This document shows, piece after piece, positions 12,331 to 23,368 of a stretch of 64,000 bases of DNA. A program made the translations under genes and the position numbers. The DNA is from Adiantum capillus-veneris (lineage: Eukaryota; Streptophyta; Polypodiopsida; Polypodiales; Pteridaceae). Numbering within the stretch: the stretch's first letter is position 1; every line of letters starts with the position of its first letter. The stretch lies in assembly GCA_014529385.2 (NCBI GenBank), contig CM043945.1, positions 95,396,112 through 95,460,111 of the forward strand, given 5' to 3'. Under the pieces are notes generated by a model. It was not told the DNA's origin and did no database searches. It saw nothing but the letters and a program-made list of their open reading frames with translations.

Positions 12331-13069
12331 GTGTTGCCGATTTTATTCTCCATGTTGCCTTTTTCAATAGCCAGCACTGTGTTTAATACCAATTTCTTTG
12401 AAAACAAATTGGTTGATGTTTCAGTGATGTTAAAAGCTTTTTGCAAATTTAATTCAATAGTAGGCCTATTTTGTTGTTTCTGCCTTGGGTTATGTGTTAG
12501 TGTTGCTTATTTACTCCTAGAGGGCAATGAATATGAGCTTCACCATCTGCCAAGTGCTTTGGAAGTAGTGTCAAATGCGCCTAGTCCTAAGCATAGGCTT
12601 GGCTCTCTAGCAAGTTTAGAGCAAACCAATGATCAAGTGTTAAACCAAAAGACTTCAACAAAATCTTTACCTCTTAGCTCACCCCCTAAGTTATCAATAA
12701 AGTGGCAAATTTTACCTCAAGAGACAATGGATCTTCTCATATCTCAGGTTAGGGAGCAAAAGGAGGATAATGCAAAGTTAAGCCAGGCATAAGGATGGAT
12801 GTGCCTAATATTAAGGTGCTAGAATGTGCATCTAGATTTGGAGAAACTTCCAATGTGATGCAAAATGGTGTGACTCTAGTGTCTCAACCAACAACTATTA
12901 AAGAATATGCTAAATCTTGCGCAAAAAGTGAAGTAGGTACACCTCAAAAGAATTAAGACCAAACTCCGCAACCTGCAAGCTCAGAGCTATCATGAATCCA
13001 TGAAGTAGGTGCACTTAAAGAGCTTGAGGAACATAAACCTATAGAACATCAATGGACCTTTTAGAGTAA
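12331..13069 (+). pseudogene. Coding-like sequence of unknown function, cut by Gyp-2
   Basis: An open frame of 153 codons (12331-12792) has a hydrophobic cysteine-rich stretch at residues about 42-63, then a polar Ser/Pro/Lys-rich part and a charged end (R-E-Q-K-E-D-N-A-K). Coding-like sequence goes on past its stop with further stops until the Gyp-2 target site at 13070. Beyond Gyp-2, 33222-33335 continues an open frame that is in register with the last bases before the insertion once one target copy is counted. The product is not recognised; it could be an old host gene or an unrelated degraded transposon. Confidence 0.35.
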
Positions 13070-13074
13070 TCAAC

Positions 13075-13336
13075 CGCTTACCACCGGCGTCCACTTCTAG
13101 TAGTCATGGGCCGGGCTTGTCGGTCCAATAGGAAAAGGTTAAGAGTGTTCGCCGATGAGGGGTGCACTCTAACTGGAACATTCAAGGGTTAGTTGGCTAA
13201 GCATGGGTGCCCAAGTGTGAATGGGTGAGCTCATATAAAAGTCACCTAAACCTAAAAATCACTTATTCTCTCATTGGTGCAATTGAAAAGTGCTCTTGCT
13301 CCATCTCCATCTTCTTCCTCATCTACTTGTGTGTGT

Positions 13337-13372
<36 letters not shown>

Positions 13373-13611
13373 CGTGTGATCGAGCATCGCAACGGCACGA
13401 TGGCGGTGAGGCGGTTGAGCGCGGCACGACGGTAGTTCCCTCTTCTTTGCAGCAAGGAATCCTCCACGAAGGCGAGCGTAGGGTGGTGAGTGACACACCC
13501 TTGCTCTCTTGAGCTTGCTAGATTAGTCTGGTTGTGTGCTTCCAGCCATTTGTGCCTCGCATGCAGTGTACGGCAAGTCCCTTGTTTTGAGGCGTGTGAT
13601 AGATGCGCACA
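13075..13611 (+). repeat. Gyp-2 5' LTR
   Basis: 537 bp, directly after TSD TCAAC. The first bases are CGCTTACC where the 3' copy has TGTTAACC, so the terminal TG is mutated. It ends gcgcaca before the PBS. A TATA-like box tcatataaaa lies at 13231-13240 and an (AG)n run at 13342-13370. Confidence 0.92.
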
Positions 13612-13615
13612 TTTT

Positions 13616-13633
13616 TGGCGTTGATGCCGGGGA
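13616..13633 (+). promoter_or_regulatory. Gyp-2 primer-binding site, tRNA-Asp type
   Basis: Reads TGGCGTTGATGCCGGGGA, close to the canonical TGGCGCCGTTGCCGGGGA with a few changes in the middle. Confidence 0.8.
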
Positions 13634-14387
13634 AATGCCCTGCACTAAGCTCGAATAGCATTCTATGTTGCTTTGTGATGCATTATGAAATGTAGGAAAG
13701 GTAGAAAAAGAAGGTGTGTGGCTTGTTGAGAAGGATTTGTGACCTTTGTTTTTGCTGCAGTGTACTATTTTTGTTAGTAGGGTGCTGCAATGTACTGTGT
13801 TTCCTGTTGATAAGGTGTTAGCTTTAAGGTATTAGTTCTATAATGTTAAATCTGTAAGGTATAGTAAGTAGATCTCTTAGTTAATTAGTTGTTGTAGTAC
13901 TGTGTTAGTGTGTAACAGTAGCTTTGTCAGTTGCATGTAGGTTAGATGTGTGTGTATTCGCGCGCGCGGCACGGCCGCAGCAACAACCTTATCCCAAAAA
14001 AACAAAAAAACAAAATTTAAAAAAACTTAAAATTTTTAAAGGTAGGACCAGGATCAAGAATATTCTCTAGGCCCAAGCCCAAGCCCACGATCAGGCTCAG
14101 GCCTCAGTCACCCTTTAGAATTACTTATTTTAGCCTCACGCCTAAGAAAAAATCGACCCCTTTTTAGGACTAACGAAGCTTTGGGTACCCAAAAATTGTG
14201 TTGTAAAGCACACCATGACTCCCTAAGAGATACGCTCGTTTTGAGCTATCACACACTCCAATCTAAAAACCGATCATAAAAAGACATCAAAAAATATCCA
14301 AAGACGAGTGAAAATGGGGAATGCCCAAAAAATCAAGCGGTTAACCTTTGAGGGTATTAGCCGATGCTTGTAGGGTGCCAAAGGCAC
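13634..14387 (+). other. Gyp-2 untranslated leader
   Basis: No coding sequence. It contains the two family stem-loops in reverse order relative to Gyp-1 plus-strand coordinates, as expected from the opposite orientation: hairpin B at 14197-14212 (TGTGTT-GTAA-AGCACA, keeping a G:U pair) and hairpin A at about 14227-14252. A CG-rich stretch cgcgcgcggcacggccgc lies near 13959. Confidence 0.6.
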
Positions 14388-17300
14388 ATGCATCTGCGCT
14401 CTGGTTGTGTGCTAGAGGCCAAGAAACTAGCGAGCACTTCGACTTATGTGGGTTCGCAATACCCACCTACCTTAGGTTCCGGACCTCTGCGGGGACCCAA
14501 GGTAGTACCACTCAAGGCCCGCATATTGCATCCAGTGATTCTTCCTCTGACTACGACATCATGGAGGGTTACCCAATGCCTAATCCTGATAGCTCAAGCC
14601 AAGACATGCATGCCATGGACCCAGGGTCCGAGCTGAGCGTGCTTAGCCACTTGAAGGAAACCGTTAGTAGAGCCACTCGCTCTGAACATGGAGCTAGCAA
14701 TGTAAATGAGGGGGGTGGGGAGGTAAATTTGCCATTCATGACCAACATAAACCCCATGCTCTTAGAAAATGTGCACGTGAATACTCCATTTACTACACCC
14801 CCTGACTCTTCAGAGCTATTCCCCTCCAAGGTTTTATTACCTGATGGTAGAACCCTTGCCGAAGTGCAAGAGGTTGAGAGATATATCATCGTGGCTAGGG
14901 AAATGGAAATTGAGAGCTTACGCAAGGCGGAGGAACGAAGAGAGCTAAAAGCGAAAGCCCCTATGTCAATATCCTTGCTAGGAGAGCAATCGAATGCTCC
15001 TAAATTAGCGACCACTAAGGGTCAACCCATAGAGAGCCACATTGCATCTAGTTCAAAAGACACCCCTAGCACCTCAATCCTAGATGGAGCGTTCTTAAAT
15101 GAGAACTGGGAGTATGAACTACAAAAGGAAACTCTAACTGACCTTTACAAAAGTCACACCTATCACGTGGGTTTGCTAGATGTCCTACAATCCACAACGG
15201 GTGCTACTAGTGTAGAGGATCAACAACAAAGAGTTTGTGAGGTCTTCCATAGGGTTATTGAGCTAGAGAGACAGAACAAGGGGATCCACATGCCTTCAAT
15301 GGGTCTCATGAGATTCTTGGATACAACGAAGGCTAAACAACCAACCTTATCACAAATGAAGACTCCCTTGGTAAGTCCGTTGGATCCTCCATATGTTGTT
15401 TCGCCAGGGGTCTCAGTGCAATCTGAGCCCACAAGTGATAGCTTTACCTTTCCAAGTCTAGCTCATTTTTCCCTTAATGACACCATGGCTACCATGCATA
15501 TCCCAATGATGGGCATGCCAAGATACACGCCATGGATCTCATTTGTTAGTAAAGCACCGCTACATGGTAGCTCAATGCCTGCAACAGTACCTACAAGTGT
15601 GTACCAATCATATACACCTATAGGTCCTCGTACTCATGTAGTCCCTACCCCTCCCATTGTTTCAACAACCTATGCTCCACAACCACAACACCCAAGCTCT
15701 TATTTCAGTGGGACCATACAGGCTAGCATTAGCATGTCACATCTGACATCTGTTATGCCTAGGGCCACACATATGAACTTTGGGCCACCACATGGCACAA
15801 CACCGTACCAAACTTGGAACCCAAGGGCTTCCTATGCACCAAGCCCAATGCCAATACCTACACATGTAGTCTCTCGAGCACCTTCACCCACGGTGTCTGC
15901 TCACTTAGGTGACTTGGCAACTTTTGCTCAAGCTATCGATCGATCTATTGCTGAGAATATATGTAACACGCCTGATAGAGAGCCTAGAAGTAAGGCACTA
16001 CAAATAGCCAAGCTCACACAAAAATTTAGTGGAGATGGGGATGTGAGAAAGCATATCAAACTGTTTGAACAAAATGTGATTCTCTAGGAGAACACAATGA
16101 CCTGCATAAGAGTAACGCTTTAAGCTTAACCTTAAGTGGGAAGGCTGGGGATTGGTATAGAACCCTAAGGGTGGAAGAAAAAACGATTTACCCTACTCTT
16201 AGGAGACTGTTCTTAAAAGAATACATGCAAGAGGAAGTGCTTTGGGGTATAGCCTCTCAACTCCAAAAATCCCAACAAGAGGAAGGAGAGTCGGTGAGAG
16301 ACTTTATTAGTCGCTTGAAGCATTTGAATTCTCGTTGTAATCCAAATGAGCTCTTTAATAATAATCAGTTGCTTGATAGATTCATTAGGAGATTACGACA
16401 TGAGGATATCTACAATGGCCTAGTCATTAGAGGTATCACCACTTGGGAAGCAATCACCACCAATGCAATCCAATTGGAGGATAATTTAATGATTCAAGGA
16501 GAAAGAGTGTCTGTTGAGCCTAAATCTACTAGCTCGCAAGCATCAAGGCATCAGTCAAGGACCCTAAAGCCTATTGCTAAGGAGCCAAAGATATCTGAGA
16601 TGACTTTAGCAGATCTCACCAAGGCCATTCAAGAGATTCTTAGAGACAATCGTGCACAACAAAACAATCATATGTATCTAAGAAGGGAGCAACAATGGTG
16701 CTCAGTATGTTATGGTCCGCATAGTACCAGTGAATGCCCTACTTTTAGAGTAAAATTCAATGGGAATTGCAATGCATGTGGGAGGTATAGTCATCAAGCT
16801 AAGGATTGCATAGTATTTAAGTGTGCAATGGCCAATAGACCAACCTTAGCATGGACAGACACACCTCGAGTGCCTGCATCGATGCCGGCCCCACCTCTGA
16901 ACAAACGTCACAGCACACGGTCCCTAGGGCCCAAAATGTTGTTCACACAACACCCTTACCACCTCGAGTGCTAGGACTACAACCACCACATATGAGAATC
17001 ACTTCTGTAAATCAAGTGGGTTGTGAGTCATCTGTTGCTTGTTTGGAAGGCTGTGAGGAAGATATAGACCCTAATATTGCTTATGGGATTGATGTACTTG
17101 AAGAAAGTCCACAATACTACATGGAGGAATATTGGGGACAAGTCCAACGTGTCTATCAAGTAGTTTCTCTTGCTGCAAGAGGCCAAAATATCAATTACAC
17201 TGCCAAGAGACCGCCTCTTTAATGCTATGAGTGTGGAGGTCCACATCGTGTGGCCGAGTGTCCTATTAGGCTATAAAAGAAAACCACACTAATGCAAACC

Positions 17301-17730
17301 AATCAAGCGAGCACATCTACAATGCCACTACTCATGTGTAATCGATGTGGCATAGATTATTTGATTGCACATCTACAATGCCAATACTCATGTGTAATCG
17401 ATGTGGAATAGATCATTTGATTGCACATCTACAATGCCAATACTCATGTGTACTCGATGTGTCATAGATCATTTGATTGCACAATGTCCAAATAATCCAA
17501 ATGCGTCAAAGATCACGTCATTAAACTTGATTGAGGTTACCGAGGAGCCATCACAAAGTACACTTGTGGTACCAGTAAACATACTCACACGATCGATGCT
17601 CCAAAGACAAAATTTTATTCTTGAAGAAAGAGACACGGCATCAATTGCCCAATCTCAAAAGATGAAGAAAGACATCAAGAGCAGCAAAGTCAGTAGACTC
17701 CAGTTCAAAGACCAACATAGCGACTGGTGA
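14388..17730 (+). pseudogene. gag: Gyp-2 gag (broken)
   Basis: The start M-H-L-R-S-G at 14388 matches the Gyp-1 start. A frameshift near 14480 moves the reading into a long frame open to 16087, holding S-S-D-Y-D, the E/R/K-rich segment and the Pro/Thr/Met-rich segment. A second shift near 16075 moves it to 16088-16974 with the gag core (E-S-V-R-D-F-I-S-R-L-K-H-L) and two knuckles, C-S-V-C-Y-G-P-H-S-T-S-E-C and C-N-A-C-G-R-Y-S-H-Q-A-K-D-C. Knuckle 3 at 17223-17262 follows a stop (TAA for a Gln codon in sister copies). Knuckle 4 lies in a tandemly repeated stretch. Confidence 0.88.
17311..17478 (+). repeat. Tandem 56-bp repeat, three copies, over gag knuckle 4
   Basis: Units start at 17311, 17367 and 17423 (gcacatctac), and the tail of a fourth begins at 17479. 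Gyp-1 and Gyp-5 have one copy. Since 56 is not a multiple of three, each extra copy shifts the reading frame. Confidence 0.9.
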
Positions 17731-17749
17731 CAACCCCGTATATATGAAC

Positions 17750-19270
17750 GATGCTGAAGAGGATTTTGATTCAGGTGAAACCATGGAGACCAAAATGAAA
17801 GGAATCAACAAGGAAGATCGTCATGAGCCACAATGGCCAGGATCCAAAAAAAAAAGCTAGGAACTTATCCAAACCTTACAAAGGAGATCGAGCGAGTCAA
17901 GCAATTAAGGAGTTTGGTAGAACATACCCAAAGGGATCTAGAACTAGCACCTAGGAAGATCCAGATTATAGACACATTGCTCCCTACACAACAACAACCT
18001 CACAAATTCCGTAGACCCCTAGCCATACCTAGTGTCATCCAAGAAGAAAGTGACTTAAAGTCATGGGAAAGTGGGCGTACTCACTTCTTGTTGGAAAGAA
18101 TGTTTTCAGAGGGACTACCTGACCCTATCGAAGAAATGGAGATCCCATCTTCCCCACGTCAAGGGAGTGAATCCCAAAGGTGTCGTTAAATATTGCCAAA
18201 TTGATGGATTTTATGGATTTCATGGATTTAGAAGTTAGAACCACCATCATGTTCAAACTTTATGGAGACCCTGAGCTATTCTTAGCTCTTTGAGCTTTCC
18301 TCAATGGAGAACTGAAGGTCGGGCTACCACAATTTGCACAAATGGATGGAGCTAGGGAGATGCCAATAGAGGAGGAACACTTAGATCCACAACCCAACCT
18401 AGGTGAGAACCTTGTTGTAGAAATACCTGTTAACAAGTTGGGACAATACTTTGAGGGCAATGAATCCAATGCAACCATACCAATCACTACCAAGGGATTA
18501 ACTGTGAAGAGAATCCTTGATGGTGGCACTGGGGTTAGCATTGTGACTAAAAATTGGTGGGAAACTACGGGAAGTCCTCAGCTTGGGACCACAACCATAG
18601 TAGTAAAGATGGCCAATGGGTCTATTGTCAAACTTATTGGGATGCTAGAAGATCTCAAGATCAAGGTCTTTGGACATAAAATAGGAAATACCTTCATTGT
18701 TATGGATTCCTCCAAGCACACTATGACGTCTGAGATGATCTTAGGACGTCCTTTCATGAGGGAAGCAAAAATGATGCATGATTGGTCTAAAAACCATGTC
18801 TACTTGCAGTTCTAAGATTCTTTCATTTGAGTGGATCTTGTAACTGGTCAAGTACATCCTCTTGGAAACAGGTTTATAATTGATCATAGATCTGACACCA
18901 CAGTTCACTCAGCCCCATTGCAGTATTGTTACACTGGTAAAATGGACACTGATGTTGGGGAAGATTCTCTTTATATGGATGTACTACCTGGGATGACTGA
19001 GTTGGACAATGTGGATTGGGTCCACTTAGTAGCAATCATAGACACTTGGGGAAATAGGGGGACGATCTCGGTAACACCTGAGGGGAATGAAATTCCACCA
19101 CTCGTACCCTTAAATATGTTAGAAGCAATGCGTATAGCTTTTGATGACCTACAAGATGAAGGTTTGACTGGCATTGGAACCAGTAGCATCTCACAAGACT
19201 ATAGCCCTCACGATGTGGGGTCAAAATCATCAATTGAAATTGACTGTAAGGATGAAGAATTTGAGTGAAA
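17750..19270 (+). pseudogene. Gyp-2 spacer and first aspartic protease (AP1)
   Basis: 17833-18189 is the charged gag-pol spacer. 18342-18815 contains AP1, with L-G-Q-Y-F-E-G, the active-site loop I-L-D-G-G-T-G-V-S and the terminal M-I-L-G-R-P-F-M. A stop at 18814 and a further start at 18831 lead into the acidic segment with L-P-G-M-T-E and L-N-M-L-E-A-M. It ends at a stop at 19268 inside the acidic run. Probably a non-functional copy of the gag-pol processing protease. Confidence 0.8.
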
Positions 19271-19389
19271 TCTTGGTGCAAATCTGGGGACAAACCATTC
19301 AACTCCCACTGGTACCCTAGATGACAATCTATCCAAGGGAGCAGAAGACACAAGTAGCGATTCATTTAGTGACTCTTCACTAGAGATCG

Positions 19390-20140
19390 ATCGTAATCAA
19401 AAATTAGACAAGAAGAGTAGGAGATATAAGAGGCGACGATATCAAGAAAATATGTGTGCTAGAATAAATGAATAGAAATCTACCACATAATGGCTTAATT
19501 ATATAGGGGTATGTGATGCTCATCAAAAGTTGGTAGATAATTGGGGTGAATACCTTCAAAGCGTTATGTGGTGTAGTCCACAACCCATTGACATCGCACA
19601 ACTAGAGGCTATAGAGAAGTCAACGTTGAACCGTACCGTAGGGAGACGACAAAATTGAGAGTTAGCTCAACAACAAAAGGAATTGGAAGTGAAATCACAG
19701 TCCACAGAACAGCAGGACCCCACAGACTTACACCCTGCACTTGAACATTTCAAATCCTACACCACAGAAGTACGTAAGGTTGTGTATACAAAGGCTCAAA
19801 CAAAACCTATCGATGGAAGCAACGGAGTTTATGATGGTCCAACGATAGTTAAGGAAAATAGAGTTAGCAAACCCTGCAGAAGAGTCCAAACCTGTTTTCA
19901 TTACCCAAGATCTAATAGAGACTGAGGAGTGTGGAAAAGAACTTCTCAAGGAATTCAAGGATATATTTTCTTGGACATATCATGATATGAAAGGTGTTCC
20001 ACCTTCCGTGGTGCAACACACAATCCCCATGATTAGCATGGCTAAACCAGTTCAACAACGACCCTACCCAATGAATCCTAAATATGCAAAGATCGTTCAA
20101 GAAAAGATTGAAAAGCTTGTGAAATGTGGATTTATATACC
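19390..20140 (+). pseudogene. Gyp-2 linker and N-terminal RT fragment, cut at Gyp-3
   Basis: A basic linker, then S-V-V-Q-H-T-I-P-M and P-M-N-P-K-Y-A-K-I leading into the start of RT. The match to sister copies stops after K-C-G-F-I-Y at 20140, where the next codons should give P-I-E-H-S-E-W. The sequence changes there to the inverted LTR of Gyp-3. Confidence 0.85.
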
Positions 20141-20360
20141 ATGTATTGAAGGCCTTGCCTACACTGTGTGCGAGCCATAGATGGCTCCAAGCACGCAACT
20201 AGCCTAAACTAGTAACCTCAAAGATGACGATGGTGTGTCATTCACCGCTCTATGCTTGCTGTTGTGGAGGATTCCTCGCCGCGAAGAAGAAGGAGCTGCC
20301 ATTGCGCCGCACTCAACCGCCTCGCCGCTGTGGTGCCGCCGCAATGCTCAATCACACACA

Positions 20361-20418
<58 letters not shown>

Positions 20419-20765
20419 CACACACACACACACACACTAGTACACAAAGGAGACGAAGAAGGAGATGGAGCAAGATCACTCTTCTTGCATTGTACAAATG
20501 AGAGAATGAGGTATTTTAGGTTTAGATTGACTTTTATATGGGCTTGCCTATTCACATTTGGGCTCCCACACTTAGCCAATCTTACCCAAAACATTATAGG
20601 TTCCAGTTTTAGAGTGCGCCTCTCATTGGCGATCATTCTTAACCATTCCTACCTTTCCGACAAGCTCGGCCAATAACATAATACACTACTAGCGGGTCCG
20701 ACAAGCCCGGCCCATGGCTACATAAAAGGTGGTCACTTGGTGGTGGTGATCGCTTGGTGGTAACA
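20141..20765 (-). repeat. Gyp-3 3' LTR, outer end truncated
   Basis: About 625 bp. The inner end reads ggtaaca at 20765, followed by the PPT position. The outer end lacks the first ~20 bases seen in the other copy (tgggtgtctaccgcac). It contains (CT)n at 20364-20415 and (CA)n at 20419-20437, and the TATA-like box on the minus strand near 20528-20540. Confidence 0.85.
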
Positions 20766-21973
20766 TGCACTACTTCCTGATGTAGATTCCACCCTCCGAA
20801 CCTAGTGAGAGAAATCCCGTTTTGTCCATGTTGTAGAGCATCTGGATTTGAATCTGCAAGGCAAAGTCACTGTTTTATGCAAGCAGAATTATATGGCAAT
20901 AAATCATGAGAGGAATGTAAAGTACATGCGAAAATGAGTAAATGCAAGATTTATGAAATGCTAGACTGCCATTAAGGACAAATAAATTGCACTTTGATGA
21001 AATTAATTATTCAAGAGTTTTGGGCTTATGGGTGAGTTTATCAATAAATTAGCTATGACTAAGGTTAAAACAAGTACTCTAGTACTAGCTAAGCTAAGAA
21101 GATTATCTAAATGCAAGATTCTGTAATTGTGCTTTTCAGCTTTGATTAGCTAACTAGCTCTCACAACTCCAAACAAAAGCTTGAAATTTTAACTGTAAGC
21201 TTGATGGAAGTCTTTTAAATGTCTTTTTTTTTTCCTTTTACTTTGGTTCACAATCATTTGACGTGTGTGCTTATTTTGCATGCCCGGGGATTTTTGCTTC
21301 TCAAGGAAAAGCGCCCACATTGGGAACCTCTAGGGATCTAGTACCATAGACAATACATGTGAATGAAGTACCAAATCAATCCAGGATTTCTCTTCCAGCG
21401 TAAGATTTTTCATTTGTGGCACATATGTTTTTTGCTGCCATTTCCTTGGTATTCTCACTAGTGTCTTTTGTTGTTTAAGTGAGCAAGCTTCTCTATGCCT
21501 AAAACATTCCTAAGGTCTCAAACATGCAGATAATTTTATCAACTAGGACTAGTGGTCGAGTAAATGAGTTAACCTAAAGTCACGGTCTCCTAATCTCAAA
21601 GCTCATCTATAAGATTAAACTCTAGTTCAATCAACTTAAGCGAAGACAAATTTATACATCTATAATGGCAGATAACAAACATAACTATTGCACTCAAACA
21701 AACCGTGAAAAATCACAATTAGCAATTATACATATCCACCAGCATGAATCATGGAAAGTAGTACACCTGGAGGTATGGAGTTGCTCATTTCGTCAAAGCA
21801 GATGTCCTCAGCCATGTGGATGGAGATCCATATAATTCCTACATAACAATATCAAACAACAAAGCACTATACCTCGAGGAGGCATGTCAGTGTGAAAAAA
21901 TTAAAACTCCTAGAAAACAAACTCGAAACACAATCCAGAACCCTAACCTACCTATCTGTCGTCCCTTTTAGAA
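20766..21973 (-). other. Gyp-3 3' noncoding region
   Basis: No coding sequence. A PPT-like stretch directly inside the LTR is eroded (tacatcaggaagtagtgca on the element strand, where Gyp-2 has ggaaggggggca). A ~150-bp block at 21262-21412 is well conserved with Gyp-5 (45486-45636), and a short block at 21875-21900 is shared with Gyp-2 and Gyp-5. Confidence 0.6.
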
Positions 21974-22396
21974 TCAAGGAAAGAGGATGTTATATAAACC
22001 GGGTGGCATCCCTAAGGCTAGGCCTCTATCCTCATCATCTAGATAAACAAAATCATTTTCCGTGAGGCCATAGTCTTCCTTGGTCTGTATTATTTCTTCT
22101 TCATCATCCTCTTGTGCAAGCGTGTTAATCAAGAACCTTCCTATGCGTGGATACTCATCTTGTGCAAAAGAATAAGCATGTGCCACTGGAGAAACATTCG
22201 CTAATGGGTAGGGATCACTAGTTATCCATAGACGTATCAGCCATTCTAACTCCTCAAAATTTCTCTCACTTGCAAGTCTCTCTACCAAATCCCATTCACA
22301 AGAAAGTACAGGGTAGCAGATGTGAAACTCTTGAGAAAAATAAAAAGGGTACCTTTCATAAAAAATAGAAGCGCATGCCTCTGGTGAACTAGCCAT
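21974..22396 (-). CDS. Gyp-3 ORF3, conserved small protein of unknown function
   Basis: Intact 140-codon frame starting M-A-S-S-P-E at 22396 and ending Y-N-I-L-F-P. No signal peptide, membrane segment, zinc motif or known domain is seen. The middle holds E-W-D-L-V-E-R-L-A and E-E-L-E-W-L-I-R, probably helical. The C-terminal third is very acidic (E-D-D-E-E-E-I) and ends with D-Y-G-L-T-E-N-D-F-V-Y-L-D-D-E-D-R-G-L-A-L-G. Gyp-2 carries a clear homologue at the same place. The position 3' of pol is where Athila-type elements keep env-like genes, but nothing here looks like an envelope. The start is preceded by an AG (ctcgaag) that could serve as a splice acceptor. Confidence 0.75.
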   Translation of the reverse strand: MASSPEACASIFYERYPFYFSQEFHICYPVLSCEWDLVERLASERNFEELEWLIRLWITSDPYPLANVSPVAHAYSFAQDEYPRIGRFLINTLAQEDDEEEIIQTKEDYGLTENDFVYLDDEDRGLALGMPPGLYNILFP

Positions 22397-22586
22397 CTTC
22401 GAGAATACAAATATATTTGGTTAGGTCTTTAAAACATAAGAGTTGTTTTTGTGTGCTTTTTGATGTCACATGGTGAATTTGGACTTATATGTAGGATCTG
22501 ATAGGGTGCTCTCTCGTTGCTAGTCGCTCTTGCTCTTTTACTATTTGTTTTCTTTTTTTGTTTCTTTGCTAGAACTAGTATAAGGC

Positions 22587-22694
22587 TATGTATATACAGT
22601 CCCTCAATTGCAAAGTTCAGATGTCAGGGAAGAAAATTTAAGAGGATGGGGATCCAAAATATTGACGTGAGTGAGGACTCCCCCCTTCCATGGG
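22587..22694 (-). promoter_or_regulatory. Gyp-3 internal polypurine tract and TATA-like box upstream of ORF3
   Basis: On the element strand, CCCATGGAAGGGGGGAGT (22677-22694) follows the end of the pol tail. About 80 bp further is a TATA-like gtatataca (22587-22597) followed by gccttatac. The same arrangement is found in Gyp-2 and Gyp-5. Confidence 0.55.
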
Positions 22695-22699
22695 TAGGT

Positions 22700-23340
22700 C
22701 ATACTATTTGAAATGTGCTCGTCACCCTTTGAAACCAATTGTTCCAGCTGGTAATAGGTGAGAATTTTTGCTATTAGTTTTCTATTACCTTAGGTGCCTC
22801 ATCGAGTTGCAAGGGTGCTAAGGTACCCTCCCAGGATCGAACTTGAAGTGGTTCAACAGGTGATTCTTAAATACTAGGAGGTGTGGATTCCTTTGTAGCT
22901 TCATGGAGGTCCATTATTGTAAGTGGAGGTTGTGGAGAAGCTTTTACCTCTATGGATGCATTACATAAGGAGCTAGAAGCTTCATGGGACTCCCCCCTTC
23001 CTGAGCTAGGTTAAATAAATTGGTTTTGCCTTGGAACCCAAACTAGCTCTGTATTAGCATTCTGTGATCTTTCCCCTTCTGTGCTAGATACCGAAAATCG
23101 CAGATCTTTTCTTGTTAACACCCTTGACTTGGATAATACTCTCTGATAGAGGTGGCTTCCTTAACTAACACCAAACTCCATATGACAACAAATTATATTT
23201 AGCACCCGTGTCCAATAAAGCATTAGATAGCACTTTTCCATAGACGCTATTTAACTCAATAAGGTATAGTAGAGGTGTGTCAGAGTCCAACCAATCATCC
23301 TCTATTTCAACGTGGAATGCATGTGTAACTCCAAGGTTGG
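22700..23340 (-). pseudogene. Gyp-3 second aspartic-protease-like fragment and pol tail
   Basis: Near 23155-23230 the minus strand encodes A-L-L-D-T-G-A-K-Y-N-L-L-S, a canonical D-T-G-A retropepsin loop, downstream of integrase. It runs on to a V-N-K-K segment and then breaks near 23090, where the rest of the domain is deleted. The remaining tail has one W-V-P motif and ends with the conserved W-N-type segment before the internal PPT. Stops are present. Confidence 0.65.
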
Positions 23341-23368
23341 CCTCTCGTTGGCGTCATCTGCGTTGTTG

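Noticed and set aside
13959-13977. CpG island or promoter at the CG-rich stretch in the Gyp-2 leader
   Set aside because: Only about 20 bp long and inside a retrotransposon leader.
21974-22396. ORF3 as an envelope gene
   Set aside because: No signal peptide, transmembrane helix, cysteine pattern or glycosylation-rich ectodomain; only its position is env-like.
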